A stretch of 62,450 nt of DNA from an uncultured Shimia sp. (GCF_913054185.1 NZ_CAJXIV010000014.1:1-62450); one strand, 5' to 3'. Numbered from the stretch's first letter, positions 45,227 through 54,277 are shown. Made by a program: numbers and translations. The notes: generated by a model not told the origin, from the letters alone.

Positions 45227-48200
45227 ATGGGGATCAAGTTTTTTTCCGACAAGGCGCGGCCAGTACACCTGGGCCCGTACCCATTGGAACGACTAAAGCG
45301 GCAGGACACTGCTGCCTGGCGCAATGTGCCAGATGATCCCGTGATGAGCTTTCACCGGCCAGACCAGCCCGAGAGCATTGTGAATGCCATGGGTGAGTTC
45401 CAGGCGATGATGGATGCGCTGCGCGATGGCATGGTGAACGGCGTGCAATCCGAGGTGCCGTCCGATCCGGTGGAACGGGCAAATCATCTGAAATCATTTG
45501 GATATTTCAACGATGTCTCGATGGTGGGTGTGGGGCCGCTGACGGCGGAGGCGCGCCTGGATGTTCCACGGCGTAACCCTGATATTGATCGTTTGGCGGA
45601 GGCGCTGCGGACGCGACAGATCAAATCGCTGGCGGCGGGCATCGACCTGATCATGGCGGATCTGAAAGACAGTATGGAGATGCCGCCCAGTTCCATCGAA
45701 GGTCACAAACATGCGCTGGTGTTCTTGATTGAACATCACCGAGACCCGGAACGGGGTGAGCCCGGCAGCGACTGGATTTTGAATGCCCAAGATCACCGTG
45801 CCTGTTTGCGGGCCACGGAAAGCGCTGTGGTTATTGCCAATTATATCAGGTTGTTGGGCTTTGGCGCGAAGGCCCATACAGCAACGTCGTCAGATGTGGA
45901 TCTGGGTAAGGTCGCGCTGTCTGCTGGTTTGGTGAGCTGTGAAGATGGCACCCTGGTGGCGCCGTGGCTGGGCACGCGTTATGGGTTGGCGGTGATCACC
46001 ACCGATATGGAATTGGCGCATGATGGGGCATTGGCTCCCATGGCGGAGCAACCTTGGTTCAAGACGCAGGGACCGGCCTGGTGGGTGGGCAAAGGTTTTG
46101 CCAAATCGGCGATGACTCAGGACCCGTTCCGCAATCGGGACTATGTGAAAGGTGCGCAGCCGTTTGAGCGTTTGAAACGTGTTGAGACGCCCACAACTTA
46201 CATAGATGAGGCCAATGTCGCGCGGGTGCCCAAGCGGGCGGATCTGTTTGCGCGGGCACAGTTTGGGGACATGGGCAAGTCTCTGCAGGACGCGGCCAAG
46301 GGTGGCTACTACGTGCGTAAAGCCGCGCCAAGTATGGCGCAGCGGCGGGCCCTTGGCGCGTTTGTGTTGTTGCAAGATGGCGCAAGCGCAGAGGTCAAAA
46401 AACCAACGGATTCAGAACGTAACGCCGCGAACCTCAAGGCGGCAACTTACTTCCTTGGGGTGGATGCTGTGGGCTTGAGCCGCTGTCCGGAGTGGGCGTG
46501 GTACAGCCACGATGCGACTGGCACGCCGATCAATCCAATCCATGACAATGCAATCAGCATGATTGTGGATCAGGGTTACGAGACCATGGAAGGCGCCAGC
46601 GGCGATGACTGGATCAGCGTGGCGCAATCGATGCGGGCGTATCTGCGGTTCTCGCTACTTGGCGGCGTGATTGCGCAGCAAATTCGCAATCTCGGCTACA
46701 AGGCCAAGGCGCATACGGTGATGGATGGCGAAGTGCTGCAACCACCTCTGTTGCTGTTGGCTGGACTAGGCGAGGTGAGCCGGATTGGCGAAGTGATCCT
46801 GAACCCGTATCTTGGGCCGCGCTTGAAGTCGGGTGCTGTGACCACGGATATGCCGATGGATCACGATCAACCGATTGATTTTGGGCTGCAAAATTTTTGT
46901 GAGAACTGCAACAAATGTGCGCGGGAGTGCCCCTCTGGTGCGATTACCGCAGGTCCGAAACGGATGTTCAACGGCTATGAGATTTGGAAGTCTGACAGCC
47001 AAAAATGTGCGACCTATCGGATCACCACGCCGGGTGGGTCGATGTGCGGGCGGTGTATGAAAACCTGCCCTTGGAACCTAGAAGGGTTGTTTGCCGAAGC
47101 TCCATTCCGTTGGGCGGCAAGCAATTTCCCAAGCCTTGCGAAGCCTTTGGCAAAGCTGGACGACGCCGTGGGCAATGGTGGATTGAACGACACCAAGAAG
47201 TGGTGGTGGGATATTGAACTGGAAGAAGACGGGGCGTATCGGCCAACGCAACATCCGCTCAACCGTCGGGATTTGCAGAAAGATCTGGACCTGAAGTATG
47301 AGGATCAGACGCTGGCAGTGTATCCGGCGGCGCTGGCTCCGCATCCTTGGCCCTATCCGTTCCCAATGGACCGAGAGGCCGGGATTCAGGCTTACGAATC
47401 AATGGTTTCTGCTGATGAGTACAAGATACGCGTGGCTTCAGGTGATGACAGCGTGATTGACCGCTATGTGGTGCCGGACGCCGAAGATGCGCCGGTGGTG
47501 CAGGTGACAATCTCACATGTGGAGCCGATGACGGCGGATGTGACCAAATACGAATTCCAGACATTGGACGGCGGCGAGCTGCCGGAATGGACGGCCGGTG
47601 GGCATTTGGATGTGTTGGTTGCACCGGAGTTTCTGCGCCAATACAGCATGTCCGGAGATCCTAAAGATCGGTCAAAGTATCAGATCGGTGTGTTGCGCGA
47701 AGACGAAGGGCGGGGCGGAAGTGCCTTCCTGCACAGGATTTTCCGCGAAGGGCGTAAGGTTTTTGTCTCTAAACCGATCAACCATTTCGAGCTTGTTGAG
47801 GAGGCCACCAAGAGCTTCCTGATGGGCGGCGGTATTGGAATCACACCGATGATTGCCTTTGCCCACCGCTTGCATGATCTGGGCCATGATTTTGCTCTAC
47901 ATTACTCGGCTAGCCGCGAAGATGGGGCTGGATATATCAATGATCTCAAGGCGATGCCCTGGGCTGACAAGGTTCAGTTCCATTTCTCTGACAAAGGTAC
48001 GCGGGCGGATCTGGATACGGTTCTGAGCGGTTATCAAGATGGGTGGCATGTCTACACTTGTGGGCCGGATCGGTTCATGGAGGGCGTGATGGATGCTGCC
48101 ACACGTCAGGGCTTCCCGGAAGAGGCGCGGCACTTAGAATATTTCAATGTGCCGGAGCAGCCGGACTATGAGAACTTTGACTTCACGTTGAAGCTTAAGG

Positions 48201-48439
48201 ATGGTCGGGAACTACTTGTTCCTGAAGATAAAATTGCGACTGACGTGCTGCTCGAGAACGGCGTGCATGTGGACGTGAAATGTGCTGACGGGATTTGTGG
48301 TGTCTGCAAATGTGGGCTTGTTTCCGGTGAGGTGGAACACCGTGATTTTGTGCTTTCCAACAAGCAGCGTGAGACCTCGGTGATCCTCTGTCAGAGCCGG
48401 GCAAAAGAGGCCGGTGGCATGATTGAAATCGACCTTTAG
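45227..48439 (+). CDS. Self-sufficient reductive dehalogenase fused to ferredoxin-NAD(P) reductase (BhbA/NpRdhA type)
   Basis: 1070 residues, no Tat signal, so cytoplasmic and catabolic rather than respiratory. Residues 1-300 and 310-550 are repeats of one cobalamin-binding nitroreductase-like module: GPYPLERLKR/GAQPFERLKR, LGFGAKAHT/LGYKAKAHT, PWLGTRYGLAVITTDM/PYLGPRLKSGAVTTDM. Two 4Fe-4S clusters follow: CENCNKCARECP (Cys558, 561, 564, 568) and Cys594, 607, 610, 614. From about residue 750 comes a phthalate-dioxygenase-reductase-like unit: RQYSMSG (FMN), GGGIGITPM and CGPDRFM (NAD(P)H), and a plant-type 2Fe-2S domain (CADGICGVCKC, final Cys in ILCQSRA). It should remove halogen from an aromatic using NAD(P)H without separate partners. 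Substrate unknown. Confidence 0.93.
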   Translation: MGIKFFSDKARPVHLGPYPLERLKRQDTAAWRNVPDDPVMSFHRPDQPESIVNAMGEFQAMMDALRDGMVNGVQSEVPSDPVERANHLKSFGYFNDVSMVGVGPLTAEARLDVPRRNPDIDRLAEALRTRQIKSLAAGIDLIMADLKDSMEMPPSSIEGHKHALVFLIEHHRDPERGEPGSDWILNAQDHRACLRATESAVVIANYIRLLGFGAKAHTATSSDVDLGKVALSAGLVSCEDGTLVAPWLGTRYGLAVITTDMELAHDGALAPMAEQPWFKTQGPAWWVGKGFAKSAMTQDPFRNRDYVKGAQPFERLKRVETPTTYIDEANVARVPKRADLFARAQFGDMGKSLQDAAKGGYYVRKAAPSMAQRRALGAFVLLQDGASAEVKKPTDSERNAANLKAATYFLGVDAVGLSRCPEWAWYSHDATGTPINPIHDNAISMIVDQGYETMEGASGDDWISVAQSMRAYLRFSLLGGVIAQQIRNLGYKAKAHTVMDGEVLQPPLLLLAGLGEVSRIGEVILNPYLGPRLKSGAVTTDMPMDHDQPIDFGLQNFCENCNKCARECPSGAITAGPKRMFNGYEIWKSDSQKCATYRITTPGGSMCGRCMKTCPWNLEGLFAEAPFRWAASNFPSLAKPLAKLDDAVGNGGLNDTKKWWWDIELEEDGAYRPTQHPLNRRDLQKDLDLKYEDQTLAVYPAALAPHPWPYPFPMDREAGIQAYESMVSADEYKIRVASGDDSVIDRYVVPDAEDAPVVQVTISHVEPMTADVTKYEFQTLDGGELPEWTAGGHLDVLVAPEFLRQYSMSGDPKDRSKYQIGVLREDEGRGGSAFLHRIFREGRKVFVSKPINHFELVEEATKSFLMGGGIGITPMIAFAHRLHDLGHDFALHYSASREDGAGYINDLKAMPWADKVQFHFSDKGTRADLDTVLSGYQDGWHVYTCGPDRFMEGVMDAATRQGFPEEARHLEYFNVPEQPDYENFDFTLKLKDGRELLVPEDKIATDVLLENGVHVDVKCADGICGVCKCGLVSGEVEHRDFVLSNKQRETSVILCQSRAKEAGGMIEIDL

Positions 48440-48476
48440 AGCGGTGCGTTAACCGGCGGACTTGTCAGCGTTTTGG

Positions 48477-48520
48477 ACGTCGGTATGACGTCGGTTTCGC
48501 GACTGTTTTGCGGTGGTGCG
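48477..48520. repeat. 44-bp dispersed repeat, copy 2
   Basis: 37 of 44 positions match 33836-33879. Sits 38 bases after the reductive dehalogenase stop. Confidence 0.7.
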
Positions 48521-48541
48521 AATTGAGATGGTCCAAAAGTT

Positions 48542-48580
48542 AAACGGCCAGCCTCCCGAAATGGGCGCTGGCCGTTTTTG
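48542..48580. terminator. Bidirectional terminator
   Basis: AAACGGCCAGC, 14-base loop, GCTGGCCGTTT then TTG. Lies between the dehalogenase and the convergent MarC gene. Confidence 0.88.
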
Positions 48581-49213
48581 TTAAACCAAGCCGGTTTTGC
48601 CGATCTCCAGAAGAGCGCCAATCACGAGGTCGGCGGCAACGGAGGCAAGGATCATGCCCATGACGCGGCTGACAATTGCTGCGCCGGAGTTGCCAATCAC
48701 GCGAATGATCGGGCCAGCGGCCAGCATGCAGAGGTAGGCAATGGCCAGAACCACCAGCATGACCACGGCGGTGATCGCCTGATCCGGGATCGACACGGTG
48801 TTGTTGTCGGTCAAAAGCACAATCGCAAGCATGGCGCCGGGGCTGGCCAAAGAGGGCACCGCAAGGGGGAAGACCGCCGGTGAGGGCTTTTCGTCCAGCT
48901 CCGCATCTGCGTCGGCGGCGTGTTTGTCGCGTTCTGGTTTGCTTTCGCCAAAGATCATGGTGAGGGCAAAGAGGAACAACACAATGCCGCCGGCGATTTG
49001 GAACGACAAAAGGCTGATGCCAAGGCCGTCGATCAGCAGTTGGCCAAAAATCAGGAAGAACAGCAGAACGCCTGCGGAAACAGCGGCGGCAAGCAGCGCG
49101 GTTTTACGGCGTTCAGGGGCGGTCATCGCGGCGGTGACGGCGATAAAGACAGGGATAGTGCCAATTGGGTCGATCACAACCCAGAGGGTGACAAAGCGTT
49201 CAAACAAATCCAT
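48581..49213 (-). CDS. MarC family membrane protein
   Basis: 210 residues, six hydrophobic segments, with the family opening LFVTLWVVIDPIGTIPVFIAVT and a charged cytoplasmic loop (about 95-115). MarC/UPF0056 proteins are inner-membrane proteins once linked to multiple antibiotic resistance; their transport role is unclear. Stands alone, with its stop adjoining the terminator. Confidence 0.88.
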   Translation of the reverse strand: MDLFERFVTLWVVIDPIGTIPVFIAVTAAMTAPERRKTALLAAAVSAGVLLFFLIFGQLLIDGLGISLLSFQIAGGIVLFLFALTMIFGESKPERDKHAADADAELDEKPSPAVFPLAVPSLASPGAMLAIVLLTDNNTVSIPDQAITAVVMLVVLAIAYLCMLAAGPIIRVIGNSGAAIVSRVMGMILASVAADLVIGALLEIGKTGLV

Positions 49214-49290
49214 GGGCGTAAGCTATTTCTGTTTTGGTGAGTTGTCATTAGGTGAGTTGCGTGCGCCCGTCATAAGTGCTGCGCCAATTT

Positions 49291-50451
49291 CTAGCCGCCA
49301 ACCAAACGCTGGGTTTCTCCTGCGATGATGCCTTCTTCGTCTGTGGGGATGACAAAGGCAGCGAGGCGGCTGTCAGCTGTGGTGATGCGCGCGGCTCCGG
49401 AGGTGTTGGCTGTGTCGTCAAGATCAGCCCCAAGCCAAGCGCAGCCTTGCAGGATTCGGGCACGGATGGCGGCGGAGTTTTCGCCAATGCCACCGGTGAA
49501 GACAATCGCGCCAACGCCGCCCATGGAAGCCGCCAGTGCGCCGATTTTCTTGCAGGCCTGGTAGACAAACAGATCCACGGCTTCGGCGGCGGCAGGGTTG
49601 TCGGAGGCCAAGAGGTCGCGCATGTCGGAGCTGATATCCGAGACACCCAGCAGGCCGGACTTGGTGCCCAGGATGTCTTCGATCTCGGCCACGGACATAC
49701 CGCGATCACGCAACATGTGGAAGATAACACCGGGGTCAAGTTCACCGCAGCGTCGCCCCATGACCAGACCATCCAATGCGGTGTAACCCATGGTGGTGGC
49801 AACGCTTTTCATGTTTTGCATGGCGCACATGGAGGCGCCGTTGCCGAGATGCGCGACAATTACCTTGCCGTTGGGCTGGTCCAGATGGTGCGGCAGTTGC
49901 GTGGAGATGTAGTGGTAGCTGAGCCCATGGAAGCCGTAACGCAACACACCATCGTCAGAGAAGGTGCGGGGGATGGCAAACAGTTGCGCGATGCGCGGCT
50001 GGGTGCGGTGAAAAGCGGTGTCAAAGCAGGCGACCTGCGGGATGTTGGGCCAGCGGCGACCAACGGCCTCGATGCCTGCGAGGTTGTGCGGCTGGTGGCC
50101 GGGCGCCAGCGGCGCGAGGGTGCGCAATTTGGCGATGACCGCGTCTGTGACACGCGCGGGGGCGGAAAAGTCCTGTCCGCCGTGTACAACGCGGTGGCCC
50201 GCACCGATGATGTTAAGGTTGTCGGACAGGCCCGCAATATGGGTCAGCAGCCAGTCGAGAATTTCGGCGTGGGTGGCGTTGTCTGCTACCGGTACGTCGA
50301 TGTCGCTGGCACCACCATGATATTGAGGATCTAGGCCGATGCGGTCGACTTGACCGTTCAAAATTACTTGTAGATCAACTCCATAGACGGCGTACTTGAT
50401 GGAGGATGAGCCCGCGTTCAGGACCAGAAAGGCGTCGTTTTTTTCACCCAT
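49291..50451 (-). CDS. ackA: Acetate kinase
   Basis: 386 residues. Interconverts acetyl phosphate and acetate with ADP/ATP. ASKHA motifs: LNAGSSSIKYAVYG near residue 12, HRVVHGG near residue 82, HLGNGASMCA near residue 201, MGYTALDGLVMGRRCGELDPG near residue 225, and FTGGIGENSAAIR near residue 314. Its ATG overlaps the pta stop in TAATG, so the two are translationally coupled. Confidence 0.96.
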   Translation of the reverse strand: MGEKNDAFLVLNAGSSSIKYAVYGVDLQVILNGQVDRIGLDPQYHGGASDIDVPVADNATHAEILDWLLTHIAGLSDNLNIIGAGHRVVHGGQDFSAPARVTDAVIAKLRTLAPLAPGHQPHNLAGIEAVGRRWPNIPQVACFDTAFHRTQPRIAQLFAIPRTFSDDGVLRYGFHGLSYHYISTQLPHHLDQPNGKVIVAHLGNGASMCAMQNMKSVATTMGYTALDGLVMGRRCGELDPGVIFHMLRDRGMSVAEIEDILGTKSGLLGVSDISSDMRDLLASDNPAAAEAVDLFVYQACKKIGALAASMGGVGAIVFTGGIGENSAAIRARILQGCAWLGADLDDTANTSGAARITTADSRLAAFVIPTDEEGIIAGETQRLVGG

Positions 50452-51392
50452 TACATCAAGTCCTGACCCAGATTGTGATGCACCATGAGCTGTGCCAATG
50501 CGGCTGAGACCAGACGTGAGAGCGTGCCGTCAGCGCGCGAAGTCAACATGATGGGCACACGGGCGCCCAGCACAAGGCCGGCACTGTCCGCTCCGGCGAG
50601 GTACATCAGCTGTTTGGCAATCATGTTGCCAGCCTCAAGGTCTGGGGCGACAAGGATATCAGCTTCGCCGGGGACGGGAGAATTGATGCCTTTTGCGTCA
50701 GCGGCTTTGCGCGAGATGGCGTTGTCAAAGGCCAATGGGCCGTCAAGCACGCCGCCAGTGATCTGGCCACGATCCGCCATTTTGCACAGCGCGGCAGCCT
50801 CAACTGTCGAAGGGATCTTGGGGTAGATGGTTTCCAACGCGGAGAGGATCGCAACTTTTGGTTCCTCCACGCCAATCGCGTGCGCCAGCTCTATGGCGTT
50901 TTGCACGATGTCAGCTTTGACCATCAAGTCCGGGAAGATGTTGATCGCGGCGTCGGTGATCAGCAGCGGTTTTGGGTAGGTCGGCACGTCGAGCACAAAG
51001 ACGTGGCTCATGCGCCGCTCGGTGCGCAGGCCAGTGACCTTGTCGACCACGGCACTCATGACCTCGTCGGTGTGCAGCGCGCCTTTCATCAGGGCCTGGG
51101 CCTTGCCTTCGCGCACAAGACGCACGGCGGCCTGGGCGCTGGCGTGGCTGTGTTTTGCGTCGATGATGTCCAGACCGTCGATGTTGAGGCCTTCCTCCGC
51201 TGCGACGGCTTTGATGCGGTCTTCGGGCCCCACCAGAATGGGGGTGATCAGGGTTTTGTCGCGGGCTTCGAGTGCGCCGATTAGGGAGGCGGCGTCACAG
51301 GGGTGCACAACGGCGGTGGCAATCGGGTCCAGCGGCGCGGTGGCGGCCAGCATGGCGTCAAAACTGTTCACGTGGGGGGCGGACTGTTCCAA
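50451..51392 (-). CDS. pta: Phosphate acetyltransferase (phosphate acetyl/butyryltransferase family)
   Basis: 313 residues, the short Pta form without the N-terminal domain of E. coli Pta. Exchanges phosphate for CoA on acetyl or another acyl group. LMKGALHTDEVMSAVV near residue 101, LLITDAAINIFPD near residue 148, and ADILVAPDLEAGNMIAKQLMYLAGADSAGLVLGARVPI near residue 245 are family hallmarks. Upstream gene of the pta-ackA pair; with sulfonate or acetate metabolism unseen here, its main substrate is uncertain. Confidence 0.92.
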   Translation of the reverse strand: MEQSAPHVNSFDAMLAATAPLDPIATAVVHPCDAASLIGALEARDKTLITPILVGPEDRIKAVAAEEGLNIDGLDIIDAKHSHASAQAAVRLVREGKAQALMKGALHTDEVMSAVVDKVTGLRTERRMSHVFVLDVPTYPKPLLITDAAINIFPDLMVKADIVQNAIELAHAIGVEEPKVAILSALETIYPKIPSTVEAAALCKMADRGQITGGVLDGPLAFDNAISRKAADAKGINSPVPGEADILVAPDLEAGNMIAKQLMYLAGADSAGLVLGARVPIMLTSRADGTLSRLVSAALAQLMVHHNLGQDLM

Positions 51393-51555
51393 GGGAGGCT
51401 CCAGTGCAGTCAGGGGTAATGTGTTTGCGCGTTATGTCTCCAATATGGAGCGCTCACTTTGATTCACAACAAAAATAGTGGGGAAAAGCCATGCGCAAAG
51501 CGCAACCCTGCGTCACCATGAGCGGGGCTGTCTAAATGATTGAAATTGTGGGGGC

Positions 51556-52074
51556 TTAGGTGTTGGCGTCAAAGCAGCCGAAGTTGGATTGGGCAAAGAT
51601 CAAAGGTTTGCCTTCGCCAATCCACAGGCGCTCAATTTGGCCAACGACGATGTCATGGTCGCCGCCGTCGTGCACCGCGTAGGTGCGGCATTCAAAGCGC
51701 GCAAGGCAATCCGGTAGAAGCGGTACGTGATCGGCGTTGGTGCCATGTTGCAGTGTGGCAAAGGGGTCGCCGTTGCGGGCGAAGTCCATGGCCAATGCGC
51801 TCTGATCGTCGCGCAGCATATGGATGGCAAAGTGGCTAGCACCGGCAAAGAACGGGTGGCGCTCGGAATTGCGGGCCGGGCACCAGAGAACCAGCGGCGG
51901 ATCAAGTGACACGGAAGAGAATGAATTGGCGGTCATGCCAAGCGGGCCTTGGGGCGTGGGCACGGTGACAACGGTCACTCCGGTGGCAAAGCAGCCAAGC
52001 GCATCGCGAAAGCGGCGTTGGTTCTCAACCGTTGGGGCAAAGGTATCCGAGGTCATATGCAGGCTGTCTTTCAT
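51556..52074 (-). CDS. Flavin reductase family protein
   Basis: 172 residues (or 166 from a second ATG at 52056; neither has a strong ribosome site). FMN-binding split-barrel: RRFRDALGCFATGVTVVT, GMTANSFSSVSLDPPLVLWC near residue 50, and DHDIVVGQIERLWIG near residue 145. Members reduce FMN/FAD with NAD(P)H for two-component monooxygenases or as HpaC-like enzymes. No monooxygenase is next to it. Confidence 0.92.
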   Translation of the reverse strand: MKDSLHMTSDTFAPTVENQRRFRDALGCFATGVTVVTVPTPQGPLGMTANSFSSVSLDPPLVLWCPARNSERHPFFAGASHFAIHMLRDDQSALAMDFARNGDPFATLQHGTNADHVPLLPDCLARFECRTYAVHDGGDHDIVVGQIERLWIGEGKPLIFAQSNFGCFDANT

Positions 52075-52135
52075 GTCGCGCAGTATAGCGCAGCAATGGG
52101 CCGAAATTGGGGCAGGCGCAAGAGTCTAGTTTTGC

Positions 52136-52333
52136 ATGCCATTCGCTTACAAAGCGCCTGTGACCACGGTGCCGCGGATGCTCCTTATATATACAGCGGT
52201 TTTTACGCAAATTGTCGGCGCTTGGATTTTGGGGCCTGCCTTTGTTTGGCCGCAAGTCGAACACCGCAAGCCCCAGAAACCGACCGTAAATGGCGCTGAT
52301 TTGGTCCGATTGCCGCCGCAGATGGTTGTTTAA
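52136..52333 (+). CDS. Possible small membrane or secreted protein
   Basis: 65 codons, or 51 from the ATG at 52178. A hydrophobic stretch (LLIYTAVFTQIVGAWILGPAFVW) is followed by a short polar tail. No clear ribosome site; position 27 bases before the protease gene is suggestive only. I do not recognise it. The remainder of 52075-52360 shows nothing. Confidence 0.3.
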   Translation: MPFAYKAPVTTVPRMLLIYTAVFTQIVGAWILGPAFVWPQVEHRKPQKPTVNGADLVRLPPQMVV

Positions 52334-52360
52334 GTGATTTTTAGGATTTGAGGAGAAACC

Positions 52361-53062
52361 ATGCGCGCCTTTAGAATATTAGCCACACTTGCTGCTTTGC
52401 TTCCGGGCGTTGTGCATGGGGAAACCTCTATCGGAGGGAAACTGCCGGGAGAGGCTGCCGTGGGACGCTTGATGTTGTCGGGCAAAGCCATGTGCACCGG
52501 GGCGTTGATCTCACCGGTTCTTGTGCTGACCGCCGCACATTGCCTGTATAACCCACGCACCGGCAAAAAGCTGAAACCGGGACAGATGGAGTTTCAGGCA
52601 GGCCTGAAAGGTGGCAAAGCCAAAGCGATACGTCAGGTTTCTGTGGCGACGGCGCATCCGGATTACATCCACCGTCACAAAGGCAAAGCCCAGGTGGGCA
52701 GTGACATTGCGTTGCTCAAATTGAGCAAGCCAATTTCCAAGAATTCCGTGCTGCCAATGCGCTACGGCGCCAACTTAGCCAGCGGCGATATGCTCGGCGT
52801 GTTGAGCTACACCATCAACAGCCGCACCGATCCCATTTTGGAGTATCCGTGCCGCGTTTTGGCCCGTCAGGATGAAACGCTGGTGATGAGCTGTGAGGTG
52901 AATTTTGGCGCCTCTGGTGCACCGGTTCTGGCGCTGACCAATGGCAGCAATCCGGCGGTGGTGTCCGTGGTCTCTGCCAAGGCGGCGATGGGCGGAAAGA
53001 ATGTCTCTGTGGGCACGCTGTTGAGCGCTGACACGCTCAAACAAATGATTGCCGGCGGGTAG
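52361..53062 (+). CDS. Secreted trypsin-like serine protease
   Basis: 233 residues with a Sec signal (to VVHGE near residue 21). Chymotrypsin-family triad: His in LTAAHCLY near residue 59, Asp in VGSDIALLKL near residue 114, Ser in NFGASGAPV near residue 187. The usual GDSGGP is GASGAP, so the residue before Ser is Ala and one oxyanion-loop glycine is Ala. GAGGAG precedes the ATG. Exported, target unknown. Ends at a textbook terminator. Confidence 0.9.
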   Translation: MRAFRILATLAALLPGVVHGETSIGGKLPGEAAVGRLMLSGKAMCTGALISPVLVLTAAHCLYNPRTGKKLKPGQMEFQAGLKGGKAKAIRQVSVATAHPDYIHRHKGKAQVGSDIALLKLSKPISKNSVLPMRYGANLASGDMLGVLSYTINSRTDPILEYPCRVLARQDETLVMSCEVNFGASGAPVLALTNGSNPAVVSVVSAKAAMGGKNVSVGTLLSADTLKQMIAGG

Positions 53063-53094
53063 AGCCTCCTGCTCTGGTTCACCCGCTTTGACTT

Positions 53095-53120
53095 GGCGGC
53101 CCTTCGGGGCCGCCTTTTTT
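53095..53120 (+). terminator. Rho-independent terminator
   Basis: GGCGGCCC, TTCG tetraloop, GGGCCGCC, then six T's, 32 bases after the protease stop. Confidence 0.95.
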
Positions 53121-53124
53121 GTTG

Positions 53125-53664
53125 TTAGGGTGAGGCGCCGATGTGTTGGACTGACACACCTAATTTTTCCAGTTTGACGCCTAAGGTCATCGCGTCGCTT
53201 GCCGACTTACAATTGATCAATGGCTGCTCCCCGATTTGGCAGCGATCAACGGCTTTTTTCGCACGGGCCAATCCCCAGTCAGAATGCTGACGGATTTCTT
53301 TGATGGCAGCCATTGCCGGTGCGTCTCCCCAATGCTTCACTTGCAAAGTTGAGCCAGCCACCAAGTGCGGGTCGCCAAATGCCAGAAAGGCATTTATGTA
53401 GTGATCAATTGAAAATGCGGTGCCCAGAACGACAATCTCACCGGTGGCTTTGGACACTAGCAGGGGAGCGTTTCCGGCAATCGCATCCCGAAAATCGCCC
53501 GAGTCCAGAAATTTGCGGTTTTGATAGGCAAAGACCCAGCCGTAGTCGCCAAAGGCCACCGGGGTGGGCGACATAACCAGTGCGTCGGCCTCAATACCAG
53601 TGCTCATACCTTCAACATACCGTGCGGCGATGGCATGGGCCTTTTCAAAAGTAATGTCCGGCAT
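53125..53664 (-). CDS. YrhB/Imm35-like domain fused to ribosomal L7/L12-like domain
   Basis: 179 residues from the ATG at 53664, 7 bases after the LysE stop; an earlier start would overlap that gene. Residues about 5-95 resemble the YrhB/immunity-35 fold (ARYVEG, WVFAYQNRKFLDSG, AGNAPLLVSKATGEIVVLGTA). Residues about 118-175 resemble the L7/L12 C-terminal domain (AAIKEIRQHSDWGLARAKKAVDRC, then ALGVKLEKLGVSVQ-like end). YrhB in E. coli acts as a chaperone; related proteins are contact-toxin immunity factors. No toxin gene is adjacent. Function unknown. Confidence 0.7.
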   Translation of the reverse strand: MPDITFEKAHAIAARYVEGMSTGIEADALVMSPTPVAFGDYGWVFAYQNRKFLDSGDFRDAIAGNAPLLVSKATGEIVVLGTAFSIDHYINAFLAFGDPHLVAGSTLQVKHWGDAPAMAAIKEIRQHSDWGLARAKKAVDRCQIGEQPLINCKSASDAMTLGVKLEKLGVSVQHIGASP

Positions 53665-53671
53665 TGGGTGT

Positions 53672-54277
53672 TTACCGCCCAAACAACAGGCGTAGGCCGA
53701 GGGCGGAGAGCACCACAGCGGCGATGCGGTCGAGGTAGAGCTTGGCGCGCAGGTAGGCGTTGCGGGCGGTGGATGTGCTCATGCCAAAGGCCAGCAGGCT
53801 GTAGAAGATCAGCTCGATGGCCAAGTGGTTGGCGAAGACAAAGCCTTTTTGCGCCAAGGTCATGCCGGGCGGGAAGATCACCACGAGCACTGCGGCGGCA
53901 AACAGCACGGACTTTGGGTTCATGATTTGGATGGCGACGCCTTGCCAGAAGGCGTGGCGGGCGGGTTTGACCTCTGTGGGCGCAAGTGGTGCGCGCGCGC
54001 CTTGCCACATGCCGTAGGCGATGTAGAGCAGGTAGAGCGCGCCGATGGTTTTCACGGCAATATAGGCCCAAGGGAAGGCGGCAAAGATGGCCTCGAGCCC
54101 CAAGAGCGCCGCCAAGGTCCAGAGCGCAGCAACCAGCGCGAGACCAGCCCCTACAGCGAGACCCGCACGGCGACCGCCGGTGAGGGTGGTTTTTACGGAA
54201 ATCAGGAAAGCCGGACCGGGGCTGGCGATGGCGGCCGCCAGGGCGAGATTGAAGGTAAAGATGTGGGTGAGGTCCAT
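53672..54277 (-). CDS. LysE family amino-acid exporter
   Basis: 201 residues from the ATG at 54277 (AGGAG 10 bases upstream). Five to six hydrophobic segments and the RhtB/LysE opening LALAAAIASPGPAFLISVKTTLTGG, with IQIMNPKSVLFAAAV near residue 118. Exports an amino acid or homoserine-lactone-like compound. Next gene begins 7 bases after its stop, so the two are likely co-transcribed. Confidence 0.88.
   Translation of the reverse strand: MDLTHIFTFNLALAAAIASPGPAFLISVKTTLTGGRRAGLAVGAGLALVAALWTLAALLGLEAIFAAFPWAYIAVKTIGALYLLYIAYGMWQGARAPLAPTEVKPARHAFWQGVAIQIMNPKSVLFAAAVLVVIFPPGMTLAQKGFVFANHLAIELIFYSLLAFGMSTSTARNAYLRAKLYLDRIAAVVLSALGLRLLFGR

Noticed and set aside
49276-50334. A 352-codon rightward frame opposite ackA
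   Set aside because: Antisense to acetate kinase with all its motifs; no own signals.
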